Of a stretch of DNA of 37,294 nucleotides, positions 15,086 through 22,376 are shown piece after piece. The DNA comes from an uncultured Oscillospiraceae bacterium (GTDB lineage Bacteria > Bacillota > Clostridia > UBA1212 > SIG427): the NCBI GenBank assembly GCA_902465325.1, contig CABQMV010000002.1, positions 1 to 37,294 on the forward strand. The letters run 5' to 3'. The first letter of the stretch is position 1. Each line of letters begins with the position of its first letter. The position numbers and the translations under genes are program-made. The notes beneath the pieces were generated by a model. The model did no database searches and was not told the origin of the DNA. It saw nothing but the letters and a program-made list of their open reading frames with translations.

Positions 15086-16289
15086 CTGTCTCCTCCTTCA
15101 TCATTAAAAAGCGGTTCCGGGTCTCCAAGACAAGTGGGTTTAATACTTCCCCCTTGGCAAGAACGTATTTTATGTTCTCGTCACAGGCCGATACCACTGG
15201 GCCGTATAATCCCCGGAGACGGGGCTCGGCCTCCTTCAGTATTCTTCTGACCTTCTGAAAGGATGCCCCCACCCTGCCAGGCTCCGTATAATCTGCAATA
15301 AATACTGCCTGCGCTACCGGTCCCATATCCGGAGAACCCGTTACATGACACCGGATGGCCTCCAGTATTTCGGAATCTATTATACCATATTTTCTGCGGG
15401 CAATAATAGCCCCCGCCGGGCCGTGTACAATAGCGGGATTCCCTCCCTTTTCAGGCTTTCCCAGCTCTATGAGACTGGGCTCCAGCCAATGCAGCTGATG
15501 CTCCGTCACACCCTTGCCGCAGTCATGCAGCAGTCCTGCCAAACGACATTTTTCTGGGTCTATGCCAAACTGTGTTCCAATACGCATAGCCTCCTGCGCT
15601 ACCTGCAGGCTGTGCCGGAAGCGCTCGGGTGCCAGACGGATTTTCATGTTTCGGACCGCAAAAGCTTCGTCAAATGCAGGCTCTCTTACATAAAGCTGCT
15701 TTTCTCCTATATACGCTCTGACTCCCTCCGGCAAAAAGGCAGCAATTGCTTCTGTCTGTCCCTGGCGGACAGCCCGGCGAATCCGTTCAGAGGAAATATC
15801 TACAGCGGGACCTTCCACAGGAAAAATCTCAGCACCCAGCTGTCGGCTGTATTCCACATCCCTCAAAAATTTTGCACTGTCGTATCCCGGCCTCATAAAC
15901 ACAGCAAAGCGGCAGAGTTCAAAAAGCTCCCTGCAGTCCTTCCAGTGCTCCAGCTCACCCACTATATCCGCCCCTATGATATAAAACAGCTCTGCCTCTT
16001 CTCCATATGCCTGAGCAAGGTGCTTTACAGTATCAATACTGTAGGAGTACCCTTCTTTCGAAAGCTCATACTCCGATACCGTCAGGCCTTCAAACGGTGC
16101 CAGCGCCATATGCAGCATAGCAAGCCGGTCTTCCCCGGCGGTAATTCTTCTGTCCAATTTATGGGGCGGCTCCCCTCCCGGGACAAAAACCACCTGGTCC
16201 AGTTTTAGCTTCTCCTTTGCGGCCAGAGCGCTTTCAATATGCCCCTTATGAACCGGGTCAAAAGTTCCGCCGCTTATCCCAATTCTCAT
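15060..16289 (-). CDS. nadD: nicotinate-nucleotide adenylyltransferase fused to YqeK-type HD phosphohydrolase
   Basis: A 409-aa bifunctional protein. Residues about 1-195 are NadD, which makes deamido-NAD from nicotinate mononucleotide and ATP: GGTFDPVHKGH (nucleotidyltransferase HxGH motif), FVPGGEPPHK and VDISSERIRRAV. Residues about 215-400 are an HD domain: RHSLQVAQEA, LAGLLHDCGKG and VHGPAGAIIARRKYG. YqeK proteins hydrolyse diadenosine tetraphosphate symmetrically. In most Firmicutes these are two adjacent genes, and here they are one frame. The ATG has AAGGAGC five bases upstream. First gene of the long minus-strand cluster. Confidence 0.93.
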   Translation of the reverse strand: MRIGISGGTFDPVHKGHIESALAAKEKLKLDQVVFVPGGEPPHKLDRRITAGEDRLAMLHMALAPFEGLTVSEYELSKEGYSYSIDTVKHLAQAYGEEAELFYIIGADIVGELEHWKDCRELFELCRFAVFMRPGYDSAKFLRDVEYSRQLGAEIFPVEGPAVDISSERIRRAVRQGQTEAIAAFLPEGVRAYIGEKQLYVREPAFDEAFAVRNMKIRLAPERFRHSLQVAQEAMRIGTQFGIDPEKCRLAGLLHDCGKGVTEHQLHWLEPSLIELGKPEKGGNPAIVHGPAGAIIARRKYGIIDSEILEAIRCHVTGSPDMGPVAQAVFIADYTEPGRVGASFQKVRRILKEAEPRLRGLYGPVVSACDENIKYVLAKGEVLNPLVLETRNRFLMMKEETDEFQRNGR

Positions 16290-16339
16290 ACCTGCTCCTT
16301 GTATTCTATCTTTTCAGCAATACTACATAATAACACAAT

Positions 16340-16376
16340 ATGCACCCAAAAGCGATTTCTCAGCCTCCGGGTGCAT
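16340..16376 (-). terminator. possible terminator after the hypothetical gene at 16397
   Basis: ATGCACCC (16340-16347) pairs with GGGTGCAT (16369-16376) across a 21-nt loop. On the minus strand the tail is ATATTGTGTTATT, only partly T-rich, so termination efficiency is doubtful. It separates the hypothetical gene from nadD/yqeK. Confidence 0.4.
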
Positions 16377-16396
16377 TCCTCTTCTCTATTTTTTTG

Positions 16397-16726
16397 TCAG
16401 TCCGGATTCCGAGGCGCTTTTTTCTCCAGTGCCTTGCCAAAGCTGTACCAGGAATTCCTGAGCCTGTGTCTGATCTCTACATCCGGAATCCATTCAATCG
16501 CATCGTAAAGCTTTTTACGCATCTCCAGATATTCAGACTTTACAAAGTCCTTTTTCGCCAGTAGTGCTTCCATTTCCTCCAGCCAAGCATATACATAGCC
16601 AATGCTGGGAATGTCGGGATTAATTTTTTTTGCCAGATGCATAACGACCAACTTTACTGATTTTTTCTGCAGCGCTGCGTCTAACAGCTTGATGTCAGTG
16701 TTATCACTGCCGCTATCGCCTGTCAT
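16397..16726 (-). CDS. conserved-looking hypothetical protein, 109 aa
   Basis: I do not recognise the family. The predicted protein is soluble and mostly helical, with an N-terminal Gly/Ser/Asp-rich stretch (MTGDSGSDNTD), a basic helix (QKKSVKLVVMHLAKK), and an amphipathic Glu/Lys-rich middle. No cofactor motif or membrane helix is visible. ATG 16726 has AGGAG about eight bases upstream and a near-consensus promoter at the right distance, so it is likely a real, singly transcribed gene. A longer reading frame upstream is not supported by any ribosome binding site. Confidence 0.65.
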   Translation of the reverse strand: MTGDSGSDNTDIKLLDAALQKKSVKLVVMHLAKKINPDIPSIGYVYAWLEEMEALLAKKDFVKSEYLEMRKKLYDAIEWIPDVEIRHRLRNSWYSFGKALEKKAPRNPD

Positions 16727-16765
16727 CGTGATCACTCCTAAATTGTTATCGTATTGCTGGACTAT

Positions 16766-16794
16766 ATTATAGCATAGCTTATACAAAAAAGCAA
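16766..16794 (-). promoter_or_regulatory. promoter of the 109-aa hypothetical gene
   Basis: Minus strand: -35 TTGCTT (16789-16794), 17-bp spacer, -10 TATAAT (16766-16771), about 40 bases before the start codon. Confidence 0.8.
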
Positions 16795-16830
16795 AGCGCG
16801 CTGCAGGAATTTTACAAAATTTTCCGGTAT

Positions 16831-16875
16831 AAAAATACCGTACAGGCAGCAGCCCTGTGCTTCTGTCCTGTACGG
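16831..16875 (-). terminator. intrinsic terminator after ytfJ
   Basis: CCGTACAGG (16838-16846) pairs with CCTGTACGG (16867-16875). The minus-strand tail is TATTTTTATA. It lies 23 nt past the ytfJ stop and ends the scpA-scpB-DUF2953-ytfJ cluster. Confidence 0.78.
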
Positions 16876-16897
16876 CAGTTCTGTATCTGCCAGACTT

Positions 16898-17332
16898 TTA
16901 CTCCTGGTTCTGACAGCAGCCCTTCACCAGATCATATATTTTATTGATCACATCCGGACACAAATCCAGCAGCTTATCGGCAATATCGCTGTTTGTAATG
17001 GGTACAAGCTTTACATTTCCGGCGCTTACCATAATAAAAGCAATAGGGGTAATGGATACGCCTGCTCCGCTGCCTCCGGCAAACGGATATTTTACCGGGG
17101 CCACTACGGAGTCCTCCAAATGGCCGCTGCCTACATAGCCTTCGGCAAAATCAACAGCTCCCCCGTATTCTCCGCCGCCGGCAGCCAGGCCAAAGGCTAC
17201 TTTTGAAATAGGAATAATTACAGTTCCGTCGGGTGTCTGCACCGGGTCGCCTACAATGGTGTTTACGTCCACCATTTCCTTTATGTTTTGCATTGCGGAA
17301 TCCATCAGCCCGTTAATCGGATGCTCTGCCAT
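16898..17332 (-). CDS. ytfJ: sporulation protein YtfJ (GerW family)
   Basis: The 144-aa product has the GerW/YtfJ pattern: MQNIKEMVDVNTIVGDPV, PDGTVIIPISKVAFGLAAGGG, a Gly-rich central region, then GAGVSITPIAFIMV and a hydrophobic C-terminal half ending in Cys-Cys. In Bacillus this protein is made in the forespore and is needed for normal germination response; its biochemical function is unknown. ATG 17332 is preferred over the GTG three codons earlier because AAGG lies eight bases before the ATG. It lies 86 nt after the DUF2953 gene, its common partner, downstream of scpB. Confidence 0.9.
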   Translation of the reverse strand: MAEHPINGLMDSAMQNIKEMVDVNTIVGDPVQTPDGTVIIPISKVAFGLAAGGGEYGGAVDFAEGYVGSGHLEDSVVAPVKYPFAGGSGAGVSITPIAFIMVSAGNVKLVPITNSDIADKLLDLCPDVINKIYDLVKGCCQNQE

Positions 17333-17418
17333 AATAATCACCTTTCCTTATTTAAAATGTGGCGGTATACCCTTTTGGTACATCAGAGCCCCCGTCCGCG
17401 GCTCAAAAAACTGCAGGT

Positions 17419-17931
17419 CTATTCCTGTACTCTTTTCTTTTTAGAAAGTAAGTAGCGAATATACGCAATGATAATATGCCCGGCTTTTGCCCTGGCTATA
17501 CAAACGGATTCCAAAAATAGACGATTTTCAGAATATATAGGATCCACCCGGATCCATCCCTTTTTTAGATTGGTCAACTGGCCGACACCTCCCAAAACCA
17601 CGCCGTACAGACTGCTTAGTCCTCCTGCAGCCAGGGCAGTGTTTTTGGCATCCAGCAGGCCTATTGCTCCATAAAGGCGCAGCTCTGTATCAATAAATTT
17701 TAGTTTGGGCAGCTTACCCCCTTTTTTTGATTTTTTCTTTTTTGGGAAGGTATAAAATTCAAATTTTTTGATAGAAAACCGATACAGCTTAATATGTAGT
17801 TGTATGACAAATCTCTTATCCAGACACAGCCGGAATACGGCAGTCACTTTTAAAAGAAGCAGAACGGCAATGAATGCCGCCAGCAATAAAAATATTATAA
17901 ATAACAAAACCGGCCAAGGCAACTTCTTCAC
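17419..17931 (-). CDS. DUF2953 membrane protein
   Basis: A 170-aa protein with one N-terminal transmembrane helix (about residues 7-29), a basic linker (FPKKKKSKKGGK) and a cytoplasmic or periplasmic domain ending GWIRVDPIYSENRLFLESVC and IAYIRYLL. The C-terminal pattern and its place between scpB and ytfJ match the DUF2953 family, which has no established function but is repeatedly linked to ytfJ in spore formers. The start is ATG 17931, soon after the scpB stop. Confidence 0.8.
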   Translation of the reverse strand: MKKLPWPVLLFIIFLLLAAFIAVLLLLKVTAVFRLCLDKRFVIQLHIKLYRFSIKKFEFYTFPKKKKSKKGGKLPKLKFIDTELRLYGAIGLLDAKNTALAAGGLSSLYGVVLGGVGQLTNLKKGWIRVDPIYSENRLFLESVCIARAKAGHIIIAYIRYLLSKKKRVQE

Positions 17932-17973
17932 ATCCCTTCGCCGGTAATTATTACCATAAAATCAACCGTGTAT

Positions 17974-18627
17974 TCATTTCACCTGTTCAATAATTTCATC
18001 CAGCTCTCTGACATGCCGGGAAATTGTCTCCTCCGGCGGAGTATAGTCAAAAAATGTCGCATCTGTTTCCCCCTCCGGAGCCTCTGTCTCCGACACAGTC
18101 TCCAGTGGAGGCAGCTGGGAGAGGTCCGAAATCCCCATAGCCCTTAGAAAATTCTCTGTAGTAGCGTACAGCATAGGGCGGCCTGGATTTTCAGAACGGC
18201 CGCATTCGTAAATCAGTCCTCTGTCAAGCAGGCGGGAAAGCACGCTGTCGCTGTTAACGCCCCGAACCAGCTCAATGCCGTTTCGGGTAATGGGCTGATT
18301 ATAGGCTATAATGGAAAGGGTCTCCATAGCGGCTCTACTGAGTCCCTGATTTCTAGGTCTGGCAAAATAATCCTGCAGATCCTGATGAAGGTCCGGACGG
18401 GAGGCAAGCTGATATCCGTCTGCGATTCTTCGAAGCAAAAGACCTCCCCGTCTCTCCTCGTACCGCTTCATCAGCCTCTCCATCAGCTGCTCCGTCTCTT
18501 TTTTGTCCAGCTTTAGTACAAAAGCAATATCCGCCAGCTTTACCAACTCGCCGGAGGCAAACAGAAGAGCCTCGGCCACAGCCTCATTTCTACTGTATGC
18601 TTCTGCTGCAATTTTTTTGTCAGTCAT
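17974..18627 (-). CDS. scpB: segregation and condensation protein B
   Basis: The winged-helix kleisin-interacting subunit of the SMC-ScpAB condensin complex, which organises and segregates the chromosome. The 217-aa protein shows NEAVAEALLFASGE near the start, RRIADGYQLASRPD, LSRAAMETLSIIAYNQPITR and VNSDSVLSRLLDRGLIYECG. The C-terminal tail is acidic. I chose ATG 18627, which has GGAGGAA seven bases upstream and overlaps the scpA stop by 8 nt. Confidence 0.95.
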   Translation of the reverse strand: MTDKKIAAEAYSRNEAVAEALLFASGELVKLADIAFVLKLDKKETEQLMERLMKRYEERRGGLLLRRIADGYQLASRPDLHQDLQDYFARPRNQGLSRAAMETLSIIAYNQPITRNGIELVRGVNSDSVLSRLLDRGLIYECGRSENPGRPMLYATTENFLRAMGISDLSQLPPLETVSETEAPEGETDATFFDYTPPEETISRHVRELDEIIEQVK

Positions 18628-19399
18628 ACTCTTCCTCCAATTCCGTAAGAATCCTGTCTCCCTCATGGTTTTCCCTGTATGCGACCTCTATCTCTCCAAA
18701 CAGCTTTTTTTGTTTCAGTGTTACCTGTTTACATTTGTCCAGCTCTAAGACGGCTAAAAAGCCAGTGACAACCTCCAGCTTAGTATTTCTCCCCACATGG
18801 AACAGCTCAGAAAAAGCTACCTTTGTCCTTTTCTTTACCGCATGGATAACCTGGCGGATTTTTTCTTTCAGACTTACCTTCTCCACTTTCAAAATCCGCT
18901 GCATCTTTTCTGTGTTATCGTTTTGGGATTGAATATAGCGGGCCTGTACCTTATGATAGCTTTCCGCCAGCTCCCTGCCGCTTAGCTCCACCAGCGTTTC
19001 TCTGGGCTTAAAGGTCAGCTGCTCCCCACAGGAATAAAAGGCCCCGCTCCAATAAGCCATCTGCTCTGTCAGAGTCCCTGTCACTTCTTTAAAACGCTTG
19101 TACCTGACCAGACGAGCCTTGAGCTCTTCCTCTGTAATCTCCTCTTCCTCCTTTACAGGCTGAGGCAGAAGTTTTCTGGACTTCATATGAATCAGTGTAG
19201 AGGCCATTACCAAAAACTCACTGGCGGCTTCCATATTAAAAACATCACTATTAAATAAAAAGTCTACATACTGGTCTGCAATTACACTGATAGGAATATC
19301 CATAATTTCCAGCTTGTTTTTCTCTAAAAGCGTAAGCAGCAGGTCAAAGGGACCTTCAAACATATCCAGTTTTATATTGCAGATATTTTCCTCCAACAC
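18620..19399 (-). CDS. scpA: segregation and condensation protein A
   Basis: The kleisin subunit that bridges SMC heads in the bacterial condensin. The 259-aa sequence has the N-terminal signature KLDMFEGPFDLLLTLLEKNK, MDIPISVIADQYVDF, FLVMASTLIHMKSRKLLP and a C-terminal winged-helix region (VVTGFLAVLELDKCKQV). The start is a GTG at 19397-19399 with GAGGAG five bases upstream; no ATG is better placed. It is coupled to scpB by an 8-nt overlap and divergent from the M50-like gene. Confidence 0.94.
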   Translation of the reverse strand: MLEENICNIKLDMFEGPFDLLLTLLEKNKLEIMDIPISVIADQYVDFLFNSDVFNMEAASEFLVMASTLIHMKSRKLLPQPVKEEEEITEEELKARLVRYKRFKEVTGTLTEQMAYWSGAFYSCGEQLTFKPRETLVELSGRELAESYHKVQARYIQSQNDNTEKMQRILKVEKVSLKEKIRQVIHAVKKRTKVAFSELFHVGRNTKLEVVTGFLAVLELDKCKQVTLKQKKLFGEIEVAYRENHEGDRILTELEEEYD

Positions 19400-19427
19400 A
19401 AGAGCTCCTCATTTCCTAACTTGGCTT

Positions 19428-19457
19428 ATTCTATCAAAAAAGCTCTTACTTGTCCAA
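19428..19457 (-). promoter_or_regulatory. probable scpA promoter
   Basis: Minus strand: -35 TTGGAC (19452-19457), 18-bp spacer, -10 TAGAAT (19428-19433). Its -35 overlaps the -35 of the divergent promoter at 19450-19478, so the two should compete for polymerase. Confidence 0.6.
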
Positions 19458-19478
19458 TTGCCGCTTTTCTGCTATACT
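19450..19478 (+). promoter_or_regulatory. promoter of the M50-like gene
   Basis: Plus strand: -35 TTGTCC (19450-19455), 17-bp spacer, -10 TATACT (19473-19478), about 37 nt before the start codon. Confidence 0.7.
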
Positions 19479-19515
19479 GCATAGACAATATATTTTACAG
19501 GAGAATGAGTGGATT

Positions 19516-20160
19516 ATGATCGAATATCTGATTGGTTTAATAATAAGCGTTCCGGGCGTTATTCTGGCCTTTACCGTGAAAGGCTGGGCGCAGGCTTACG
19601 CAGCGGATAAGCTGGGGGACCCTACGCCCCGAAACGTGGGGCGGCTTACACTGAACCCTATGGCCCATATTGACCTGATAGGATTTTTGTTTATTCTGCT
19701 GTTTCATTTCGGCTGGACAAAGCCGGTGCCTGTCAATACCCGTAATTTTAAAAACATAAAAAGAGACAATGCCATTTTTATTCTTTCCGGCCCCGTGGGG
19801 TGTATTCTCGCCGGCATAATCGCCAGCTTTACAGCCGCTGTCTTTCGCAGTATGATAGGCTGGAATACAGAGGTTATGTATTATGCGTATTTGATTTTCA
19901 GTGTGGCGGAAAGCATCTGTATTTCCCTGGCCGCCTTTTATCTGCTGCCGCTGCCGGGACTGGACGGCTATAATCTCATAGCCAACTTCCTGCCCTATAA
20001 ATACTATCGGAAGCTATATAATATAGAAAGATACAGCAACTATATCTTTATGGGCTTTATTCTGCTGATCTATTTTACCAAACTAAGCAGCATCATTTTC
20101 TGGCCTGCCAACCAGTTTATTCTCCTGCTCGACCGGTTCTGGCAGTTTCTCCTGCCGTAA
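19516..20160 (+). CDS. site-2-protease (M50) homologue lacking the HExxH zinc motif
   Basis: A 214-aa integral membrane protein with about five to six hydrophobic helices. It matches the short M50B family in every landmark except the active site: the family reads roughly HExxH-A-x-x-A-x-x-LGDPT-x-x-x-GRLTLNPLAHID, whereas this protein has KGWAQ (residues 22-26) then AYAADKLGDPTPRN and GRLTLNPMAHIDLIG. Both zinc-binding His and the catalytic Glu are therefore absent. The distal LDG Asp (about 150) is kept, but the Asn usually before LLP is Tyr. The frame is intact with its own promoter, so it looks like a conserved pseudoprotease. It is convergent with the DacF-like gene, one base apart. Confidence 0.85.
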   Translation: MIEYLIGLIISVPGVILAFTVKGWAQAYAADKLGDPTPRNVGRLTLNPMAHIDLIGFLFILLFHFGWTKPVPVNTRNFKNIKRDNAIFILSGPVGCILAGIIASFTAAVFRSMIGWNTEVMYYAYLIFSVAESICISLAAFYLLPLPGLDGYNLIANFLPYKYYRKLYNIERYSNYIFMGFILLIYFTKLSSIIFWPANQFILLLDRFWQFLLP

Positions 20161-20161
20161 A

Positions 20162-21352
20162 TCATTCTAACCCAAACAGAGACAAAAACCAACGAATCAG
20201 CCGGGTAAAAAAGCCGGCTTTTTCTATTCTTTCAGCGGCAATAATTTCTACCCGTCCCAGCTCTTCCTGGCCTACCCTGTATATCACTTCTCCCACCGGG
20301 TCACCCGGTTCTAAAGGCGCAGACAGCCCCTCTAAAGGGACTACCTCTTTTTCTATTTTATCCTTCTCTGACACCTTGATAAAGGCCTTGAAATCCTCTT
20401 TTGTCTCTGCCTTTACTGTCTTCGCCACACCGTCTTCAACTGCCACCTTCCTGACAAAGGTACCCGCCACATCTACCGTAATATACTGATACTCCGCGGC
20501 ACAGTTTTCCAGCAGCTTTCTGGCAACCGCCATACCGACATTGTCGTCGGCAGCCCCCAGTACAATACAAATCAGCTTTTCTTCTTTAATCTCTGCCGAA
20601 GCTGCGCAGCAGTATCCAATCTTCCCGTCACTTGTAGCGCAAAGGCCTGTAGCGTTTTTATAAAAACGCAGCATACTGTTGGTGGTGGATACCATGGTAT
20701 CCGGTTCTCCGGTACTGTGTTTAAACCAGGCAAATTTTTCCGAAGTCAGCTCCGTTACCTGGGGATAGTTGCTCACCAGGTAAAAGGCAATTTTCGCCAT
20801 ATCGTTGGCAGAGCTGTACTGCTGCGTTCTTTCTATTCCGGTGCAGTCTGTGAAATGTGTATTCTTAAGCCCCATTTTCTCTGCTTTCTTGTTCATTCTC
20901 TCAACAAATTCTCCCTCGCTGTGCGCCATGCCCAAGGCCAGTGTGTAGGCGGCGTCATGAGCGGAATTGATACAGATCACCTTTAATGCCTGTTCAACCG
21001 TGAGTGTCTCTTTTTTATAATAGTCCAGATAGACTGTATTGCCGGAAAGCTTCATGACACCCTCCGGGACCTTAAGTACAGTGTCCATGGAAAGTGTCCC
21101 CTGTGCCAGTGCATCGTAGGCCATACAAAGCAGCATAAGCTTCACCAGGTTTCCCACCGGCATTCTTTCATCTCCGTTTTTGGACATCAGAATCCTGTCT
21201 GCGTTGCAATTGATCACCGCATAGGACTTATACGAAGCCTTTTCCAGAGGATCGTTGCTGTACAGGGCCTGTGCCTGTGCATCATCGTAAGCAAAGGCGC
21301 CTGTGGGCAGCAGAATAAGAAAGGAAAGCACTATACATAAAACTCGTTTCAC
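20162..21352 (-). CDS. DacF-like D-Ala-D-Ala carboxypeptidase homologue with degenerate active site
   Basis: A 396-aa exported protein: signal peptide (residues 1-21, ending GAFA), S11 peptidase-like domain (about 40-290), a beta-sandwich PBP5 C-terminal domain, and a hydrophobic C-terminal anchor (FFTRLIRWFLSLFGL). Catalytic motifs are altered: SxxK is N-L-V-K (68-71), SxN is S-A-H (130-132), and KTG is C-A-T (238-240) within ATGLCATSDGKIGYCCAAS. Flanking family landmarks are well kept (LKNTHFTDCTG, YSSANDMAKIA, LICIVLGAA). It should not hydrolyse D-Ala-D-Ala by the usual mechanism but might bind peptidoglycan. The GTG start at 21352 is supported by AGAGGTG. Confidence 0.88.
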   Translation of the reverse strand: MKRVLCIVLSFLILLPTGAFAYDDAQAQALYSNDPLEKASYKSYAVINCNADRILMSKNGDERMPVGNLVKLMLLCMAYDALAQGTLSMDTVLKVPEGVMKLSGNTVYLDYYKKETLTVEQALKVICINSAHDAAYTLALGMAHSEGEFVERMNKKAEKMGLKNTHFTDCTGIERTQQYSSANDMAKIAFYLVSNYPQVTELTSEKFAWFKHSTGEPDTMVSTTNSMLRFYKNATGLCATSDGKIGYCCAASAEIKEEKLICIVLGAADDNVGMAVARKLLENCAAEYQYITVDVAGTFVRKVAVEDGVAKTVKAETKEDFKAFIKVSEKDKIEKEVVPLEGLSAPLEPGDPVGEVIYRVGQEELGRVEIIAAERIEKAGFFTRLIRWFLSLFGLE

Positions 21353-21371
21353 CGTACAAACACCTCTTGTA

Positions 21372-22376
21372 TCATAAAATTCGCTCCGCGGCCAAAAGCA
21401 GTCCCGCAACGGTCTTTGCATCTTCTATTTTACCCTGAAAAATCATATTCAACAGTGCTCTCAGCTTATAGCCGCGCACGTTTAAGAACTCGCCGGGATC
21501 CCGGTGCGGATTTTCTACACTCAGCTCTGTAGCCAGGTAGATATGCAATTTTTCACTGCAGTACCCGGGCGTAGCATACATGGAAATCAGCGGCTGTACT
21601 TTTCCTGCCTTGAGTCCGGTTTCCTCCGCCAGCTCTCTGGCCGCGCATACCGCTGGATCCTCCCCCGGCTCCAGCTTACCTGCCGGAATCTCCAGCATCT
21701 CCCGTCCAGCCGCCATTCTAAATTGCCGCACCATATATACGGTATCCTCATCGTCAATGGCTACAACGGCGGCCCCTCCATTGTGACGCACAATCTCCCG
21801 AACCGACAGCTTCCCGTCCGGCAGGGTTACGCTTAGCTTCTCTACGGTAAATACCCGGCCCTTATAAATGGTTTCCTTTCCCTGAACAGACTCCGCCAGG
21901 GGACCCTCGTAGGCCTGATCCCGGGAGGATTCGGCAGACTGCCGCTTATACTTCTCTGTCTCAGCTACTGCCAATCTGTCACAGCGATTGTTGTACTGGT
22001 TATCCGCATGCCCCTTGACTTTATGCCAGGTAACCTTATGTCTGCCGCAAAGGGCATACAGCTCCTGAAGCAAATCCACGTTTTTTAGAGGGCCGTCGTT
22101 TTTCTTCCAGCCGTTCTTAGCCCAGTTATAAATCCAGCCCTTGTCAAAACTGTTTACCACATAAGCGCTGTCTGAGTATAAGTCTACCACACAGGGTTCC
22201 TTTAAAAGTTTCAGTGCCTCAATAGGACCCTGAAGCTCCATTCTATTATTGGTCGTTACCGCGGCGCCGCCGCTGATCTCCTTTTCTGTACCGTCACACA
22301 TGAGAATCGCGCCATAGCCTCCGGGACCTGGATTTTTTGAACAGGAGCCATCTGTATAAATTTCTACTCGCCTCAT
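21372..22376 (-). CDS. rnhA: fusion of ribonuclease HI and Nudix ADP-ribose pyrophosphatase
   Basis: A 334-aa single frame. Residues about 1-150 are RNase HI, which cuts RNA in RNA-DNA hybrids, with all acidic residues visible: YTDGSCSKNPGPGGYG, NNRMELQGPIEAL, LYSDSAYVVNS and NNRCDRLA. After a Glu/Ser-rich linker, residues about 165-334 are a NudF-like Nudix hydrolase, with the full box G-x5-E-x7-REL-x-EETG in GKLEPGEDPAVCAARELAEE and the downstream YATPGYCSEKLHIYLA typical of ADP-ribose pyrophosphatases. The start ATG 22376 overlaps the proC stop (ATGA); the open frame upstream of it is a shadow of proC. Confidence 0.9.
   Translation of the reverse strand: MRRVEIYTDGSCSKNPGPGGYGAILMCDGTEKEISGGAAVTTNNRMELQGPIEALKLLKEPCVVDLYSDSAYVVNSFDKGWIYNWAKNGWKKNDGPLKNVDLLQELYALCGRHKVTWHKVKGHADNQYNNRCDRLAVAETEKYKRQSAESSRDQAYEGPLAESVQGKETIYKGRVFTVEKLSVTLPDGKLSVREIVRHNGGAAVVAIDDEDTVYMVRQFRMAAGREMLEIPAGKLEPGEDPAVCAARELAEETGLKAGKVQPLISMYATPGYCSEKLHIYLATELSVENPHRDPGEFLNVRGYKLRALLNMIFQGKIEDAKTVAGLLLAAERIL

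Noticed and set aside
15345..16208. Plus-strand 287-codon frame opposite nadD/yqeK
   Set aside because: Antisense shadow of a clear bifunctional enzyme.
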